Shown here in pieces: positions 55,881-64,000 of a DNA stretch of 64,000 bases; positions within the stretch are counted from its first letter, which is position 1; every line of letters begins with the position of its first letter. Origin of the DNA: Mycobacterium scrofulaceum (GTDB taxonomy: Bacteria > Actinomycetota > Actinomycetes > Mycobacteriales > Mycobacteriaceae); the NCBI RefSeq assembly GCF_002086735.1, contig NZ_MVIJ01000010.1, positions 62,001 through 126,000 of the forward strand. Reading direction: 5' to 3'. The notes under the pieces were generated by a model. It had not been told where the DNA came from. It saw only the letters and a list, made by a program, of their open reading frames with translations, and made no database searches. The position numbers and the translations under genes were made by a program.

Positions 55881-56450
55881 ATGGCCGGTCACGACTGGGT
55901 CATTGGTGGCGACCGCCGGTCCGCCGCGGCCGACCGCATCTACGCCGCCGCGACCGACCTCGTGGTCCGCGAGGGACTGGACGCGTTCGACATCGACACC
56001 CTGGCGGCGCGGGTGCACTGCTCGAGGGCCACCATCTATCGCTACGCGGGCGGCAAGGCCCAGATCCGCGACGCGGTGCTGATCCGCCTGTCGGCCGGGA
56101 TCATCGAGACGGTTCGGCGCGCCGTGGCGGGGCGAAGTGGGCCCGACCGCGTCGTCACCGCCGTCACCGTCGCACTCGAACAGATCAGGTCGGACCCGCT
56201 GCGGCGGCTGATGCTCACCCCGGGCAGCACCCCGGACCTGGGCGAGCTGCATGCCTCGCCGGTGCTCAGTCACCTTGCCGCCGAGCTCACGGGCATCACC
56301 GACGACCCGGACGCGGCGCAGTGGATCGTGCGCGTGGTGTTGTCCCTGGCCTACTGGCCGCTCGCGAACAGTCGCGTCGAACGAACCGTGCTGGAGCGGT
56401 TCCTGGCCCCCGGTTTTGCCCGGGGCGAATCGGCCGGCGGAATTCGCTGA
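55881..56450 (+). CDS. TetR-family regulator (divergent to P450 A)
   Basis: A 189-aa regulator with HTH DRIYAAATDLVVREGLDAF ... LAARVHCSRATIYRYAGGKAQIRDAV (about 15-60). AAGGGAG precedes ATG 55881. Expected to control the divergent P450. Its TGA stop forms the left edge of a palindrome upstream of the next TetR gene, so the two are separately regulated despite the same orientation. Confidence 0.82.
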   Translation: MAGHDWVIGGDRRSAAADRIYAAATDLVVREGLDAFDIDTLAARVHCSRATIYRYAGGKAQIRDAVLIRLSAGIIETVRRAVAGRSGPDRVVTAVTVALEQIRSDPLRRLMLTPGSTPDLGELHASPVLSHLAAELTGITDDPDAAQWIVRVVLSLAYWPLANSRVERTVLERFLAPGFARGESAGGIR

Positions 56451-56472
56451 CGATCGTCATTGACGGCCGTCA
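56448..56472. promoter_or_regulatory. Tandem perfect palindromes TGACGATCGTCA and TGACGGCCGTCA
   Basis: Two perfect 12-bp palindromes, 56448-56459 and 56461-56472, are separated by one base and sit 23 bases before the TetR start at 56496. They share TGACG/CGTCA half-sites and are the likely autoregulatory operator. A related TGACAA-CGA-TTGTCA occurs at 57058-57072. Confidence 0.65.
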
Positions 56473-56495
56473 GTCATTGGCAGTACCGTGCCCCC

Positions 56496-57092
56496 ATGGA
56501 GTCGACGCACGCCCCCGCCACAGCCGGGGGCGTCCGCGAGGCCCGCCGACTGGAAACCCGGGCGCGCCTGTTCGACGCCGCGTTGACCGAAATCGGGCAG
56601 CGTGGGCTGGCCGCCGCCGACGTGAGTGCCATCGCCGCCGCGGCGGGCGTGGTGCGCGGGACGTTCTATTTCCACTTCCCCACCAAGGAGCACGTTCTCG
56701 CCGAGTTGGAGCGCAACGAGGAGACCCGGATCATCAGCGAACTGGGTGACGCCACGGGCGATCTGGCGACGGTTCTCGCACAGCTCGTCACTCACGTGCT
56801 CGACGCCGAACGTCGTTTGGGCGCAGCGGTTTTCCGCGACATGCTCGGGCTGCACTTCTCGTCGTCCCGCCCGGTCGAAGACGAGCTGGCCCAACACCCG
56901 CTCGCGGGGTTTCTGGTGGGCGTGATCGGCCGCGCGCAAGCCGCGGGGCAGGTGTCCTCGGGTGCGGACGCCACGGAACTGGCGATGTTCTTTCTCACCG
57001 GACTCTTTGCCCTCCTGGCCACCGGAACACACGACCCCGCGCAGTTGAAGCGTTACGTGACAACGATTGTCAAGGGAATGGAGAAACGATGA
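56496..57092 (+). CDS. TetR-family regulator (operon with ferritin-like gene)
   Basis: A 198-aa TetR with HTH ARLFDAALTEIGQRGLAAADVSAIAAAAGVVRGTFYFHFPTKEHVL (about 28-73) and a TetR_C-type sensor. Start chosen at ATG 56496; the frame extends 12 codons upstream over the palindromes. Its TGA overlaps the next gene's ATG (ATGA), so it is co-translated with the ferritin-like protein that it probably regulates. Confidence 0.85.
   Translation: MESTHAPATAGGVREARRLETRARLFDAALTEIGQRGLAAADVSAIAAAAGVVRGTFYFHFPTKEHVLAELERNEETRIISELGDATGDLATVLAQLVTHVLDAERRLGAAVFRDMLGLHFSSSRPVEDELAQHPLAGFLVGVIGRAQAAGQVSSGADATELAMFFLTGLFALLATGTHDPAQLKRYVTTIVKGMEKR
57058..57072. promoter_or_regulatory. Inverted repeat TGACAA-CGA-TTGTCA inside the TetR 3' end
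   Basis: Six-base arms with a 3-base spacer, 17 bases before the start of the ferritin-like gene. The TGAC/GTCA half-sites match the tandem palindromes at 56448-56472, suggesting a secondary binding site; it lies in coding sequence, so chance is possible. Confidence 0.35.
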
Positions 57093-57913
57093 ACGCCAAC
57101 GGCATCGAGGGATACCGGAAATTCTTGGCCCAGCGCGATGGCGAAGCCGACCTGCTGAACCGGCGATTGGCGAACCGCGAGCGGTTCTTCGACGAGCTCG
57201 AAGCGAACCCCGTCCGGTCCGCCCACCCCGCCGACCGAGACGTCTTCCTGCGTAACCTGCGCCGCCGGCGTCCGGAGGCCGGGCTGGATCCGAAGATGCT
57301 GTTCCTGCTGGCGACGGCCAAACTCAACCAGGCCGAGAGGTTCGGCGTCGGACTCGGCGAAACCTACGGCCGCAACAGCGATCAGAACCTGCCGCCCGAA
57401 AACGTCTACCTCGAACTCGAAGAGCACTACCACACCCGGCTGTTGGCCTACGCGCTCGACATCTTCGACCTGACATTCCAAGTCGTTCCGCCACCGTTCG
57501 TGATGCGCCAATTCGTCAAGACCGGCGTCTTCCTGCCGCAGCGACTGAGCTTTGCGTTCGTCGGCGCCGCCGAAATGGCGGGCTGCATCATGTTCGACGA
57601 ACTTCGCCGGGCCGGCATCAAGTTGTTCGCGGACGAACCGGAAGTCTCCGCGCGAATCGAACTGCTCTACAGCGAGATCCTGACCGACGAGATCGGGCAC
57701 GTCGGCTACTGCGCATCGCGGTGCACCGCCGGCGAGCGGGTGATCATGCGCCGCATCTACCCCCTCATCGGGCGGATGTTCGCCCGCCAGACCGCCGAGA
57801 TCAGCCTGCTGATCGACCCGAAGGCGCTGCACGCCCGACTCGACCGGCCGTTCGACGTGGACGAACTCACCGCCGACCTGGACAACGAAACGTATCTCGT
57901 CGCCCACCCGTGA
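57089..57913 (+). CDS. Ferritin-like diiron-carboxylate protein of unknown function
   Basis: A 274-aa helical protein with iron-ligand-type motifs LEEHYHTRLLAY (E-x2-H), a middle Glu in AAEMAGCIMFDEL and SEILTDEIGHVGY (E ... DExxH). The pattern resembles diiron oxygenase/ferritin-like proteins (AurF/PhaC-like or DUF-type), but no exact family is recognised. GGAGAAACG precedes ATG 57089, which overlaps the TetR TGA. Followed by a hairpin terminator. Oxidative chemistry on an unknown substrate is an inference. Confidence 0.7.
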   Translation: MNANGIEGYRKFLAQRDGEADLLNRRLANRERFFDELEANPVRSAHPADRDVFLRNLRRRRPEAGLDPKMLFLLATAKLNQAERFGVGLGETYGRNSDQNLPPENVYLELEEHYHTRLLAYALDIFDLTFQVVPPPFVMRQFVKTGVFLPQRLSFAFVGAAEMAGCIMFDELRRAGIKLFADEPEVSARIELLYSEILTDEIGHVGYCASRCTAGERVIMRRIYPLIGRMFARQTAEISLLIDPKALHARLDRPFDVDELTADLDNETYLVAHP

Positions 57914-57914
57914 C

Positions 57915-57950
57915 GGGGGACCCGTTCAGCCGCTTGAACACGGGATCCCC
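57915..57950 (+). terminator. Hairpin terminator after the ferritin-like gene
   Basis: GGGGACCCGTTCA (57916-57928) pairs with TGAA-CA-CGGG-A-TCCCC (57935-57950) around a 6-base loop, with small bulges. It starts two bases after the stop codon. No U-tract follows, which is common for mycobacterial terminators. Confidence 0.6.
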
Positions 57951-58011
57951 TCGCGCGGAGTAACGTCATCAGCCGGTCCGGGGAACTGATGGCGAACCTT
58001 CTGGCGGTGCG

Positions 58012-59952
58012 ATGCAACTGGTCTGGCTCAACGTTGCCGATCTGATCGCCCAGGCCGGGGGGGATCCGTGGGCGATCGACCGAAGCCTGCAGGCCGGGAA
58101 CCCGTTCCAGATTTCCCAGCTGGCCGAGGCCTTTCACTCCGCGGGCCGATGCACCGCCGAGGCGGACCACGCGTTCGAGCAGGCCCGCAAGCGTTTCGAT
58201 GCGGCATGGAACCACCAGAACGGCGACCACCCGATCAACGACTCCGCCGAAGTGCAGCGGACGGTCGAATCGCTTGGGGCGCAGTCCCTGCAGCTGCCCA
58301 AGATCGGGGCCGAGCTGGAGAACATCGCCGCCGCCCTGGCCGAGGCGCAGAAGGCGGGCGCCGCGGCGATCGCCGCGTTGGAACGGCAGCTGCAGCTGCT
58401 CGACAAGCTCATCGGCGCGGCGATGAAGGATCTCGAAGACCCCCATCTCGACCCGAACAGCCGGTCCCAGCTGCAGTCGCTGATCAGGGACGCCCGGGCC
58501 GACGCCGCCGACGAGACCCGGGACGCGCTGCACCAGCTGCAGTCGATCCGCGACGGCTACTCCAACACGCTGCAGAAATCACTGGGCGCCCTGCGCGGCG
58601 ACGGCTACGACGCGTCGGGCCTCCAGGCGGTCGAGGGCCCGCTGTCGCCGGTGCCGGAACTGCCGGATGACCCCAAGGAATTCACGCAGGTCTGGAACTC
58701 GCTGACGCCCGCGCAGAAAGACCGCGAGTACCAGCGAAACCCCATGATCGGCAACCACAATGGCATGCCCACGGTGGACCGGGATCATTACAACCGGCTC
58801 AACCTCGCCGACGAGCTGGGCCGCGCCCAGGCTGCCGCCGCGCAGGCCGACGCTTTACGCGCCCAGCACCCCGATTGGGCGGCGGGCAAGAACATTCCGC
58901 ACCCCAACGAGCCGGGGGCCATCTTCGACGACCGCCTCGCCTACGAGGCGTGGCAACGCCAGTACGACGCCGCCCGGAACGGGGCCAAGTACCTACCCGA
59001 CCTGCAAGCCGTCGACAAGACCGTCAAGGCGAGCCCGGACCGCAAACTGATGCTGCTCGACACCAAGACCGGCAAGCAGGCCCGCGCCGCGATCGCGGTC
59101 GGAGACCCCGACACCGCCACCCACGTGTCGGTGACCGCGCCCGGCCTGAACACCACCGTCCACGGCGCCATCGGCGGCATGGTGTCGGAGGCGACCAACG
59201 CCAGGACGGAAGCCCTGCGCCAGCTGGGCCTGACCCCCGGCCATGAGCACGACACCGTCTCGGCGATCGCGTGGATCGGCTACGACCCGCCGCAGGTGCC
59301 GGGCTTCGACGACATCGGCAAGTCGCTCACCGGCGGGTGGGACGTCAGCCACGACGCCGTCGCGAGAGCCGGCGCCCACGACCTGGCCGGCTTCTACGAC
59401 GGCATACAGGCCGCCCACCACGGCGGCCCCGCCGACCTCACGGCGATAGGGCACTCCTACGGGTCGCTGACCACCGGCCTGGCCCTGCAGGAACCCGGCG
59501 ACCACGGGGTGTCCCGGGCGCTGTTCTACGGCTCCCCCGGCATCGAGGCCTCCACGCCGCAACAACTCCACCTGCAGCCCGGCCACGTGTTCACCATGGA
59601 AACGCCCGACGACCCGATCCAGTGGACCTACGACGGCCCCGCCATCGCCCACGACGTGGCCCCGTTCCTCCCGCCGCCCTTCCGCGACCTCGCGGAAAGC
59701 GTTCTGGGCGCGGCGGACGCCTCCGGCGCGGGCCACTTCGGCCCGAACCCGGCCACCAACCCCGACTTCACCCACCTGGCCACCGGTGCGGCCTCCGTGC
59801 CCGACGGCCACGGAGGCACCCTCAACCTTCAAGACGCGCACGGCCACAGCGACTACCCCCGCTTCCCCGACGGCGGGGGGATGAGAACGACCAACTACAA
59901 CATCGCCGCCGTCCTCGCCGGACTCGGAGACAAGGCAGTTCCCACGAAGTGA
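58012..59952 (+). CDS. DUF1023-type alpha/beta-hydrolase with WXG-like N-terminal helices (Rv2797c-like)
   Basis: A 646-aa protein. The N-terminal ~200 residues are helical and Ala/Glu/Gln-rich (FHSAGRCTAEADHAFEQARKR), like an ESX-type or TPR-like helical domain. The C-terminal domain has AIAWIGYDPPQ, the nucleophile elbow AIGHSYGSLTTGLA (Ser in GHSYG), YGSPGIE and a late His in DAHGHSDYPR. I recall this hydrolase-lipoprotein pair as Rv2797c-lppV in M. tuberculosis. GTGA overlap with the lipoprotein gene indicates coupling. The substrate is unknown, possibly a surface lipid or peptide. Confidence 0.8.
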   Translation: MQLVWLNVADLIAQAGGDPWAIDRSLQAGNPFQISQLAEAFHSAGRCTAEADHAFEQARKRFDAAWNHQNGDHPINDSAEVQRTVESLGAQSLQLPKIGAELENIAAALAEAQKAGAAAIAALERQLQLLDKLIGAAMKDLEDPHLDPNSRSQLQSLIRDARADAADETRDALHQLQSIRDGYSNTLQKSLGALRGDGYDASGLQAVEGPLSPVPELPDDPKEFTQVWNSLTPAQKDREYQRNPMIGNHNGMPTVDRDHYNRLNLADELGRAQAAAAQADALRAQHPDWAAGKNIPHPNEPGAIFDDRLAYEAWQRQYDAARNGAKYLPDLQAVDKTVKASPDRKLMLLDTKTGKQARAAIAVGDPDTATHVSVTAPGLNTTVHGAIGGMVSEATNARTEALRQLGLTPGHEHDTVSAIAWIGYDPPQVPGFDDIGKSLTGGWDVSHDAVARAGAHDLAGFYDGIQAAHHGGPADLTAIGHSYGSLTTGLALQEPGDHGVSRALFYGSPGIEASTPQQLHLQPGHVFTMETPDDPIQWTYDGPAIAHDVAPFLPPPFRDLAESVLGAADASGAGHFGPNPATNPDFTHLATGAASVPDGHGGTLNLQDAHGHSDYPRFPDGGGMRTTNYNIAAVLAGLGDKAVPTK

Positions 59953-60518
59953 GCACCAACGAGATCAGCCCCCGGAACCTGCAACGCCACGGGATTCTGT
60001 GCGCCGCCGTGGCCGCCATCGCACTAGCCGCAGGAGGATGCCACGTGTCCCAGCCCTACGCGCCCACCCCGCCCAACGACGCCGCCAAGGCCCTGCAGGT
60101 GCTCAAATCCCTGCCCTCGTTCGAGGACACCCAGACTCAGGTGCAGGCCGCGATGAACGAGATCACCGCCGCGGCAAGCAAAGTGATCCCGTCGGTCACC
60201 TGGGAGACCCCGCACGAGGGCTCCGGCGACAACTGCGAGCGGCCGTACGAACAAACCGACGGCAAACGCTACTTCCTCCCCGACGCCGTCGCCGCGAACG
60301 TGGCGGTCTCCGAGCAACAGTGGGCGGCGATCCAGGAAGCCGCCAAACAGGCGGCCGCCAAGGTCGGCGCCACCGAGATGCAGGTGATGCAGAACAACCC
60401 GGGAAACCACGACGTGGGCTTCTACGGCCCGACCGGGATCTTCATCAAGGTCGGCTACCGCGGGAATCTGGTGGTCTCCGGCTACACCGGGTGCCGGCTG
60501 CCGCGCGACACGAAATAG
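59949..60518 (+). CDS. LppA/LppV-family lipoprotein
   Basis: A 189-aa lipoprotein: signal peptide with lipobox LAAGGC (GILCAAVAAIALAAGGC), mature region with TWETPHEGSGDNCERPY, YFLPDAVAAN and GYTGCRLPRD. The paired cysteines and GDNC segment fit the LppA/LppV group. GTG 59949 overlaps the hydrolase TGA. It probably works with the hydrolase at the cell surface. Confidence 0.8.
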   Translation: MSTNEISPRNLQRHGILCAAVAAIALAAGGCHVSQPYAPTPPNDAAKALQVLKSLPSFEDTQTQVQAAMNEITAAASKVIPSVTWETPHEGSGDNCERPYEQTDGKRYFLPDAVAANVAVSEQQWAAIQEAAKQAAAKVGATEMQVMQNNPGNHDVGFYGPTGIFIKVGYRGNLVVSGYTGCRLPRDTK

Positions 60519-60574
60519 GCTGCGCTACAGCGAGACCTCGACTGCCAGGTGGAGTAGCGTCCAAAACCCCATCC

Positions 60575-61216
60575 CTATCGGAAGGTCGCGTCTTCTCCGT
60601 GGATCGACAACGACGTCATTCGTGGATGGAGGATTGCCGGGCCCAGCCATTGAGCAACGAAGCGGCGCAGTGCGAGTCCTGCGCGTGGCGTCTGCCCAGG
60701 GTCGGTCAGGAGGGATTGCACTGTGCGCAGGGTCATTTCGGCAAGCCGCCGCAGCGCGGTGTTGTCGAAGCCGTGAAGTTTCCAGTCGACATCGAGGCGC
60801 TGGAAGGCCGACAGGCAAAAAGTGATCGCCGTGTCGGAGGTGAGCGAGGTGGCAGCTTCCCCCCCGGGTGGCTGGGTAAGCAGGCTCTCCAATTGTGGAT
60901 CGCCGGTGAGGTTCTCGACAGCGAACGAGACGATCTCGACGACCGCCGTGACCGGGTCGTTGAGGCCGCTGACGTGGTCGAGGACTTGGTCGATGAACCC
61001 GTTGACCGAACGCATTGCGCTGGCGATCAGGAGCGCGTCGGCGTTGGGAAAGTAGCGGTACACCGTCTGACGAGTGACCCCGAGCCTGCGGGCGACGTCG
61101 GCCAGGCGGATTGCCGGTCCGTGCTCAGCGATCACTTCGTCCACCGCGTCCAGAATGCGGACGATTGCCTCTTCGTCCGAGGCGGGCATGGCACCCGCCC
61201 AGCCGCGACTACGCAT
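60575..61216 (-). CDS. TetR-family regulator (operon with P450 B)
   Basis: A 213-aa TetR with HTH ILDAVDEVIAEHGPAIRLADVARRLGVTRQTVYRYFPNADALL (about 21-63). ATG 61216 lies inside the 3' end of the P450 gene (8-base overlap); ATG 61189 is an alternative. It is downstream of P450 B on the same strand, so it probably regulates it from within the operon. Confidence 0.82.
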   Translation of the reverse strand: MRSRGWAGAMPASDEEAIVRILDAVDEVIAEHGPAIRLADVARRLGVTRQTVYRYFPNADALLIASAMRSVNGFIDQVLDHVSGLNDPVTAVVEIVSFAVENLTGDPQLESLLTQPPGGEAATSLTSDTAITFCLSAFQRLDVDWKLHGFDNTALRRLAEMTLRTVQSLLTDPGQTPRAGLALRRFVAQWLGPAILHPRMTSLSIHGEDATFR

Positions 61217-62462
61217 CCGCTCGCACCAGCAATTCGCTGTCGAACTCGATCTCGAGTGCCGTGGGGCCGGTCATTCCCAGCAGGGATTTCCACGGCGCGG
61301 GGGCGAGGCGATTGGGTGCGGACAACCGTCGGGTGAGGATCGCGAGTGCCTCCGCCAACTCCCGGCGTGCGAGGTTGGCCCCGAGGCAGTAGTGCGCACC
61401 GCCGCCGAAGGTCAGGATGGCGGGCAAGTCCTTACGCGAGATGTCGAAGCGATCAGCATCGTCATAGATCGCTGGATCACGGTTGGCCGCAAAGGTATTC
61501 ACGACGACGAAGGTCCCCGCCGGGAACGTGTACCCCCCGAATTCGGCATCCTCGGTGGCGGCACGCGGCGCGATGCAGACCGCCGGCGAGTGGCGCATGC
61601 TCTCCTCGACCGCCTGCATCGCAAGCTCCGGTTGCTCGCCCAGCTTCGCCCATTGGTCCGGGTGCTCGCAGAGCACCTGCACGGACGCGGCGAGCTGGTG
61701 GCGCGTCGTATCGGTGCCCGCCATCAGGAAGCCGGCGACCAGCATGCGGAGTTCGTCGAGATTCAGTCGGTCGCCGTCGCTTTCGGCACGAATGAGCTCC
61801 GACAGCAGATCATCGGTCAGATTGTCTCGGCGTGCGGCGACCATGTCGTCGACGTAGGCGTCCAGTTCGCTCCACGACCGCATGATCGCGGCTTCATCGA
61901 AGGTGACGTCGGGCTGAAAGTTGAAGGCCTTGAAGATCTCGTCGGTCCACCGGGAGAACTTCTGCCAGTCTTCCCGGGGCGCACCGATCAGCGCGCACAT
62001 GATGGGGGTGGGATAGGGCCGTGCGATGTCGGCCACGACGTCGCACTGACCTGCTTCCACCACTTGATCGATCAGCCCGTTCACCACCTCATGGATCGTG
62101 TCCTGAAGGCCTGACGTCGCGCGGGGAGTGAACGCCCTCGACACGAGCTTGCGCAAGCGAGTATGTGGCGGGCCGTCCAGACCGAGAAGACTGCTCATCA
62201 TCTTGTCGTACAGCGGACCCGAGGTGATGCCCTGCGCCGCCAGCGTGATGCCGGGCGGCATCCTGAATCTGCTGTCGCGCAGCATCTCTCGCGCCAACTC
62301 GTAACTCAGTATTTCCGGACCGAGGGGCCCGATGGCGATGGGCGCACGCGATTGCGCAGCCCGGACATCCTCGAGGACGTCATGGGGGGTGGCGGTCAGG
62401 TCGTAGCTGAGCGTGGGGAGTCCAGCGTCGAAGACGCTGGGGGCTGCGCTGTTCACTTTCAT
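61209..62462 (-). CDS. Cytochrome P450 (B)
   Basis: A 417-aa P450. I-helix LMAGTDTTRHQLA (AGTDTT), ExxR in EESMRHSP, AANRDPAIYDDADRFD, and heme loop FGGGAHYCLGANLARRE. It belongs to the CYP125/CYP142-like bacterial class by its motif set, but subfamily assignment needs alignment. ATG 62462. Repeated CGTATG(G/A)(C/A)C-type half-sites occur upstream. Confidence 0.92.
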   Translation of the reverse strand: MKVNSAAPSVFDAGLPTLSYDLTATPHDVLEDVRAAQSRAPIAIGPLGPEILSYELAREMLRDSRFRMPPGITLAAQGITSGPLYDKMMSSLLGLDGPPHTRLRKLVSRAFTPRATSGLQDTIHEVVNGLIDQVVEAGQCDVVADIARPYPTPIMCALIGAPREDWQKFSRWTDEIFKAFNFQPDVTFDEAAIMRSWSELDAYVDDMVAARRDNLTDDLLSELIRAESDGDRLNLDELRMLVAGFLMAGTDTTRHQLAASVQVLCEHPDQWAKLGEQPELAMQAVEESMRHSPAVCIAPRAATEDAEFGGYTFPAGTFVVVNTFAANRDPAIYDDADRFDISRKDLPAILTFGGGAHYCLGANLARRELAEALAILTRRLSAPNRLAPAPWKSLLGMTGPTALEIEFDSELLVRADA

Positions 62463-62835
62463 CGCTGTCTCGACTTCCGATAGGCCTGCGCGGACATCGT
62501 ATGGACATCCTCACTGCAAGCGTATGACCATCCTCCCGAGCTAGTCAATTAGCTGCCGCATTAATCCAGTCGAATCGTCGTTGGCCTGCGGTGGTCATAC
62601 GGTTTCGCGATATATGTCGATCGATGGCTTCCGGCAGCACCGGCGCAGGATCCGCGTCGGAAGCCGAGTGCGACCACTGCCCGCGCCAATGCGGAGCCCG
62701 TTTAGCCAATGCCGGGTCACGCGAAGGCGTCGATGAGGGTATGTGGTTTCAGGGGATTCGACCCCCACTTCTCAGCGGAAATGCCGCGGAATGCTGGTCA
62801 GGAATCGTTCGGGTGCGGGATGGTTCAGACGGGTC
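62463..62835. promoter_or_regulatory. 373-bp intergenic region with CGTATG half-sites
   Basis: No gene is supported; an open plus-strand frame (62591-62941) overlaps the acetamidase gene and looks like a shadow. CGTATGGAC (62508-62516), CGTATGACC (62521-62529) and its inverse GGTCATACG (62593-62601) form direct and inverted copies, likely regulator sites for the P450-TetR operon. A T-arm-like segment near 62750 was considered and rejected as a tRNA. Confidence 0.45.
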
Positions 62836-64000
62836 TCACCCCGGCACCTTGATGCTCTTGGGAACCATGCACGCCACGGTCTTGTCGCCGCTGGTCCACC
62901 GGCCGATCCGGCAGTCGAGGACCATGGTGGCGAGGTGGTAGGCGTCGTTGCGGGTGATGCCGAGGTTGCTCGACATCTTGTCCAGCGCCGCCCCCGCGGC
63001 CGTTTTCATGGCGTCGATCAACTTGGACGCGGTCCCCGTGGAGACCCATTCCGTTGCGGTGTCGTCGAGAGGGAGGTTCGGCGCGGGCGGCGCGTCGGGG
63101 TTCTTTCCGACCACGCAGTAGGTGCCGAGGACCTCGTCGACCACTTCGGAGATGCGGCAGTCCCAGGTCTTGAACACCGCGCTCGTCGCGTCGGCCTGGG
63201 AGAGGTGTTGCTTGTCCATGATCAGCTTGACCGTCTCGGACTTGTTGATGTCGAGCGCCTTGTCGAGGTCCTCGTCGTAGCCGACCGCGACCCAGCTCGC
63301 CGGGGTTTCAACCGTCGGCCAGGCCTGCGACTGGTGCTTGATGACGTTCACGGTGATGTTGAGCTCCGGGTACCACGTCTCGAGTGCGTCGAGGTCGATC
63401 TCGCCGTTGCCCTGCTTGGCATGTGAATCGCCGGTCCAGATCAGCCCGCCGTTGACCTGCACGGGAAGGTACGTGGTGGTGCCGGTCTGCATCGCCGGAA
63501 GGTCCATGTTGCCGCCGTAGGGCCCGGGCTGCTCGGTGCTGCACTTGCCGTCGGTGCAGGAGGAGCCGGTGGTGTCGGAGCGCCCGACGGCGAGGATGCC
63601 GGGGAACGGCTCGAGCGGCACCAGGACATTGGGCGAAAAGCGCATCTGCATCCTGTCGGTGTCCAGGTAATAGCTCGTGACCTGCTCGGGGAACTCGCCG
63701 GGGAAAAGCCCCTTGTCCTTGGCGGTGTTGTTCGTCGCGTAGTTGGCCAGCCGGATCCGGTTGATGTGGATCGCCAGGACGTCGCCGGGCTCGGCGCCGT
63801 TGACGTAGATCGGTCCGGTGACCGTGTGCGGTCCGCGGTTGGTCACCGCGCCGTTGATCTTCTCGATCTGACCCTCGTTGATGCCGGGAGCGACCTGCCC
63901 GCCACCCGCGGGCATCGTCTGGATCGCGACCGTGTCACCGGAGTCGATGTGCAGGACGGGCGGGATTTTGTTGTCGTAGACGCCCCATTGGGTCGTTTGC
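62836..64000 (-). CDS. Acetamidase/formamidase, N-terminus beyond window edge
   Basis: The frame is open to the window end, reading QWGVYDNKIPPVLHIDSGD before MPAGGGQVAPGINEG, so the gene starts outside. The motifs HIDSGDTVAIQTM, NGAEPGDVLAIHINRI, GGNMDLPAMQTGTTTYLPV and TGDSHAKQGNGEI are typical of FmdA/AmdA amidohydrolases that release ammonia from short amides. About 388 residues are visible. The C-terminal extension (VACMVPKSIKVPG) is normal. An ATG at 63915 lies inside the domain and is not the start. Confidence 0.9.
   Translation of the reverse strand, partial: QTTQWGVYDNKIPPVLHIDSGDTVAIQTMPAGGGQVAPGINEGQIEKINGAVTNRGPHTVTGPIYVNGAEPGDVLAIHINRIRLANYATNNTAKDKGLFPGEFPEQVTSYYLDTDRMQMRFSPNVLVPLEPFPGILAVGRSDTTGSSCTDGKCSTEQPGPYGGNMDLPAMQTGTTTYLPVQVNGGLIWTGDSHAKQGNGEIDLDALETWYPELNITVNVIKHQSQAWPTVETPASWVAVGYDEDLDKALDINKSETVKLIMDKQHLSQADATSAVFKTWDCRISEVVDEVLGTYCVVGKNPDAPPAPNLPLDDTATEWVSTGTASKLIDAMKTAAGAALDKMSSNLGITRNDAYHLATMVLDCRIGRWTSGDKTVACMVPKSIKVPG

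Noticed and set aside
62745-62775. T-arm-like GGGGATTCGACCCC segment, possible tRNA or tmRNA end / att site
   Set aside because: The 53:61 pair is not G-C, there is no matching acceptor stem, anticodon arm or CCA, and no integrase is near.
62591-62941. 116-aa plus-strand frame with a CxxC-like cluster upstream of acetamidase
   Set aside because: It overlaps the conserved 3' end of acetamidase, has no ribosome-binding site and no homology I recognise; the cysteines look incidental.

Overview
The window is high-GC, slow-growing-type Mycobacterium DNA. The evidence is a PPE-SVP protein (an ESX-5 hallmark), many GTG starts, ATGA/GTGA stop-start overlaps, and conserved blocks that match the order I recall from M. 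tuberculosis: pth-pks16-ispE-ksgA-rpfB-tatD-metS at the left, and pabB-rsmI-pmt-arcA-alkB-Rv0999-Mt-Pat (Rv0998) in the middle. No tRNA, rRNA, CRISPR array, transposase or prophage gene was recognised.

Layout. (1) 1-8024: housekeeping block. It holds peptidyl-tRNA hydrolase (cut by the window edge), acyl-AMP ligase, isoprenoid kinase, 16S rRNA dimethylase, resuscitation factor, TatD DNase and Met-tRNA synthetase. (2) 8021-10099: small accessory genes (F420-type nitroreductase-like, DUF1772 membrane protein, TetR, PAS). (3) About 10096-37374: a 27-kb exopolysaccharide-type locus between metS and pabB. It contains a polysaccharide deacetylase and a BcsB-like membrane protein without BcsA; two ScbR-like TetR genes plus a 50-codon small ORF; a PPE gene heading a plus-strand run of RmlC-like epimerase, initiating sugar-phosphate transferase, Wzx-like flippase and a two-domain glycosyltransferase; methyltransferases; two more GT4 glycosyltransferases; a minus-strand run of Wzz/BY-kinase-like protein, Wzy-like polymerase, GT4, aldo/keto reductase and GMC oxidoreductase; and a GAF-GGDEF-EAL cyclic-di-GMP enzyme between two paralogous secreted lipoproteins. 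(4) 37644-39733: FAD oxidoreductase plus ECF41-type sigma factor. (5) 39762-48742: second conserved block, interrupted by a DUF559/AbiEi-like gene bounded by repeats. (6) 48962-51921: WecG/TagA-type glycosyltransferase next to a heptose operon (hddA-gmhA-gmhB). (7) 52129-64000: methyltransferase, small hypothetical, M42 peptidase, two cytochromes P450 each paired with a TetR, another TetR with a ferritin-like diiron protein, an alpha/beta-hydrolase-LppV-type lipoprotein pair and a partial acetamidase/formamidase.

How it may work together (inference). Region 3 has every step of a Wzx/Wzy-dependent surface polysaccharide pathway: initiating transferase, glycosyltransferases, flippase, polymerase, chain-length regulator, modifying enzymes and secreted barrel lipoproteins. 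It also carries its own candidate control layer: a c-di-GMP turnover enzyme, two ScbR-like repressors, and palindromic sites upstream of the PPE-led operon and of the wzz-led operon. The GmhA/HddA/GmhB enzymes could supply an activated heptose, but the final nucleotidyltransferase is not in the window. The c-di-GMP-linked, PPE-associated polysaccharide locus is the strongest candidate here for a poorly described system.
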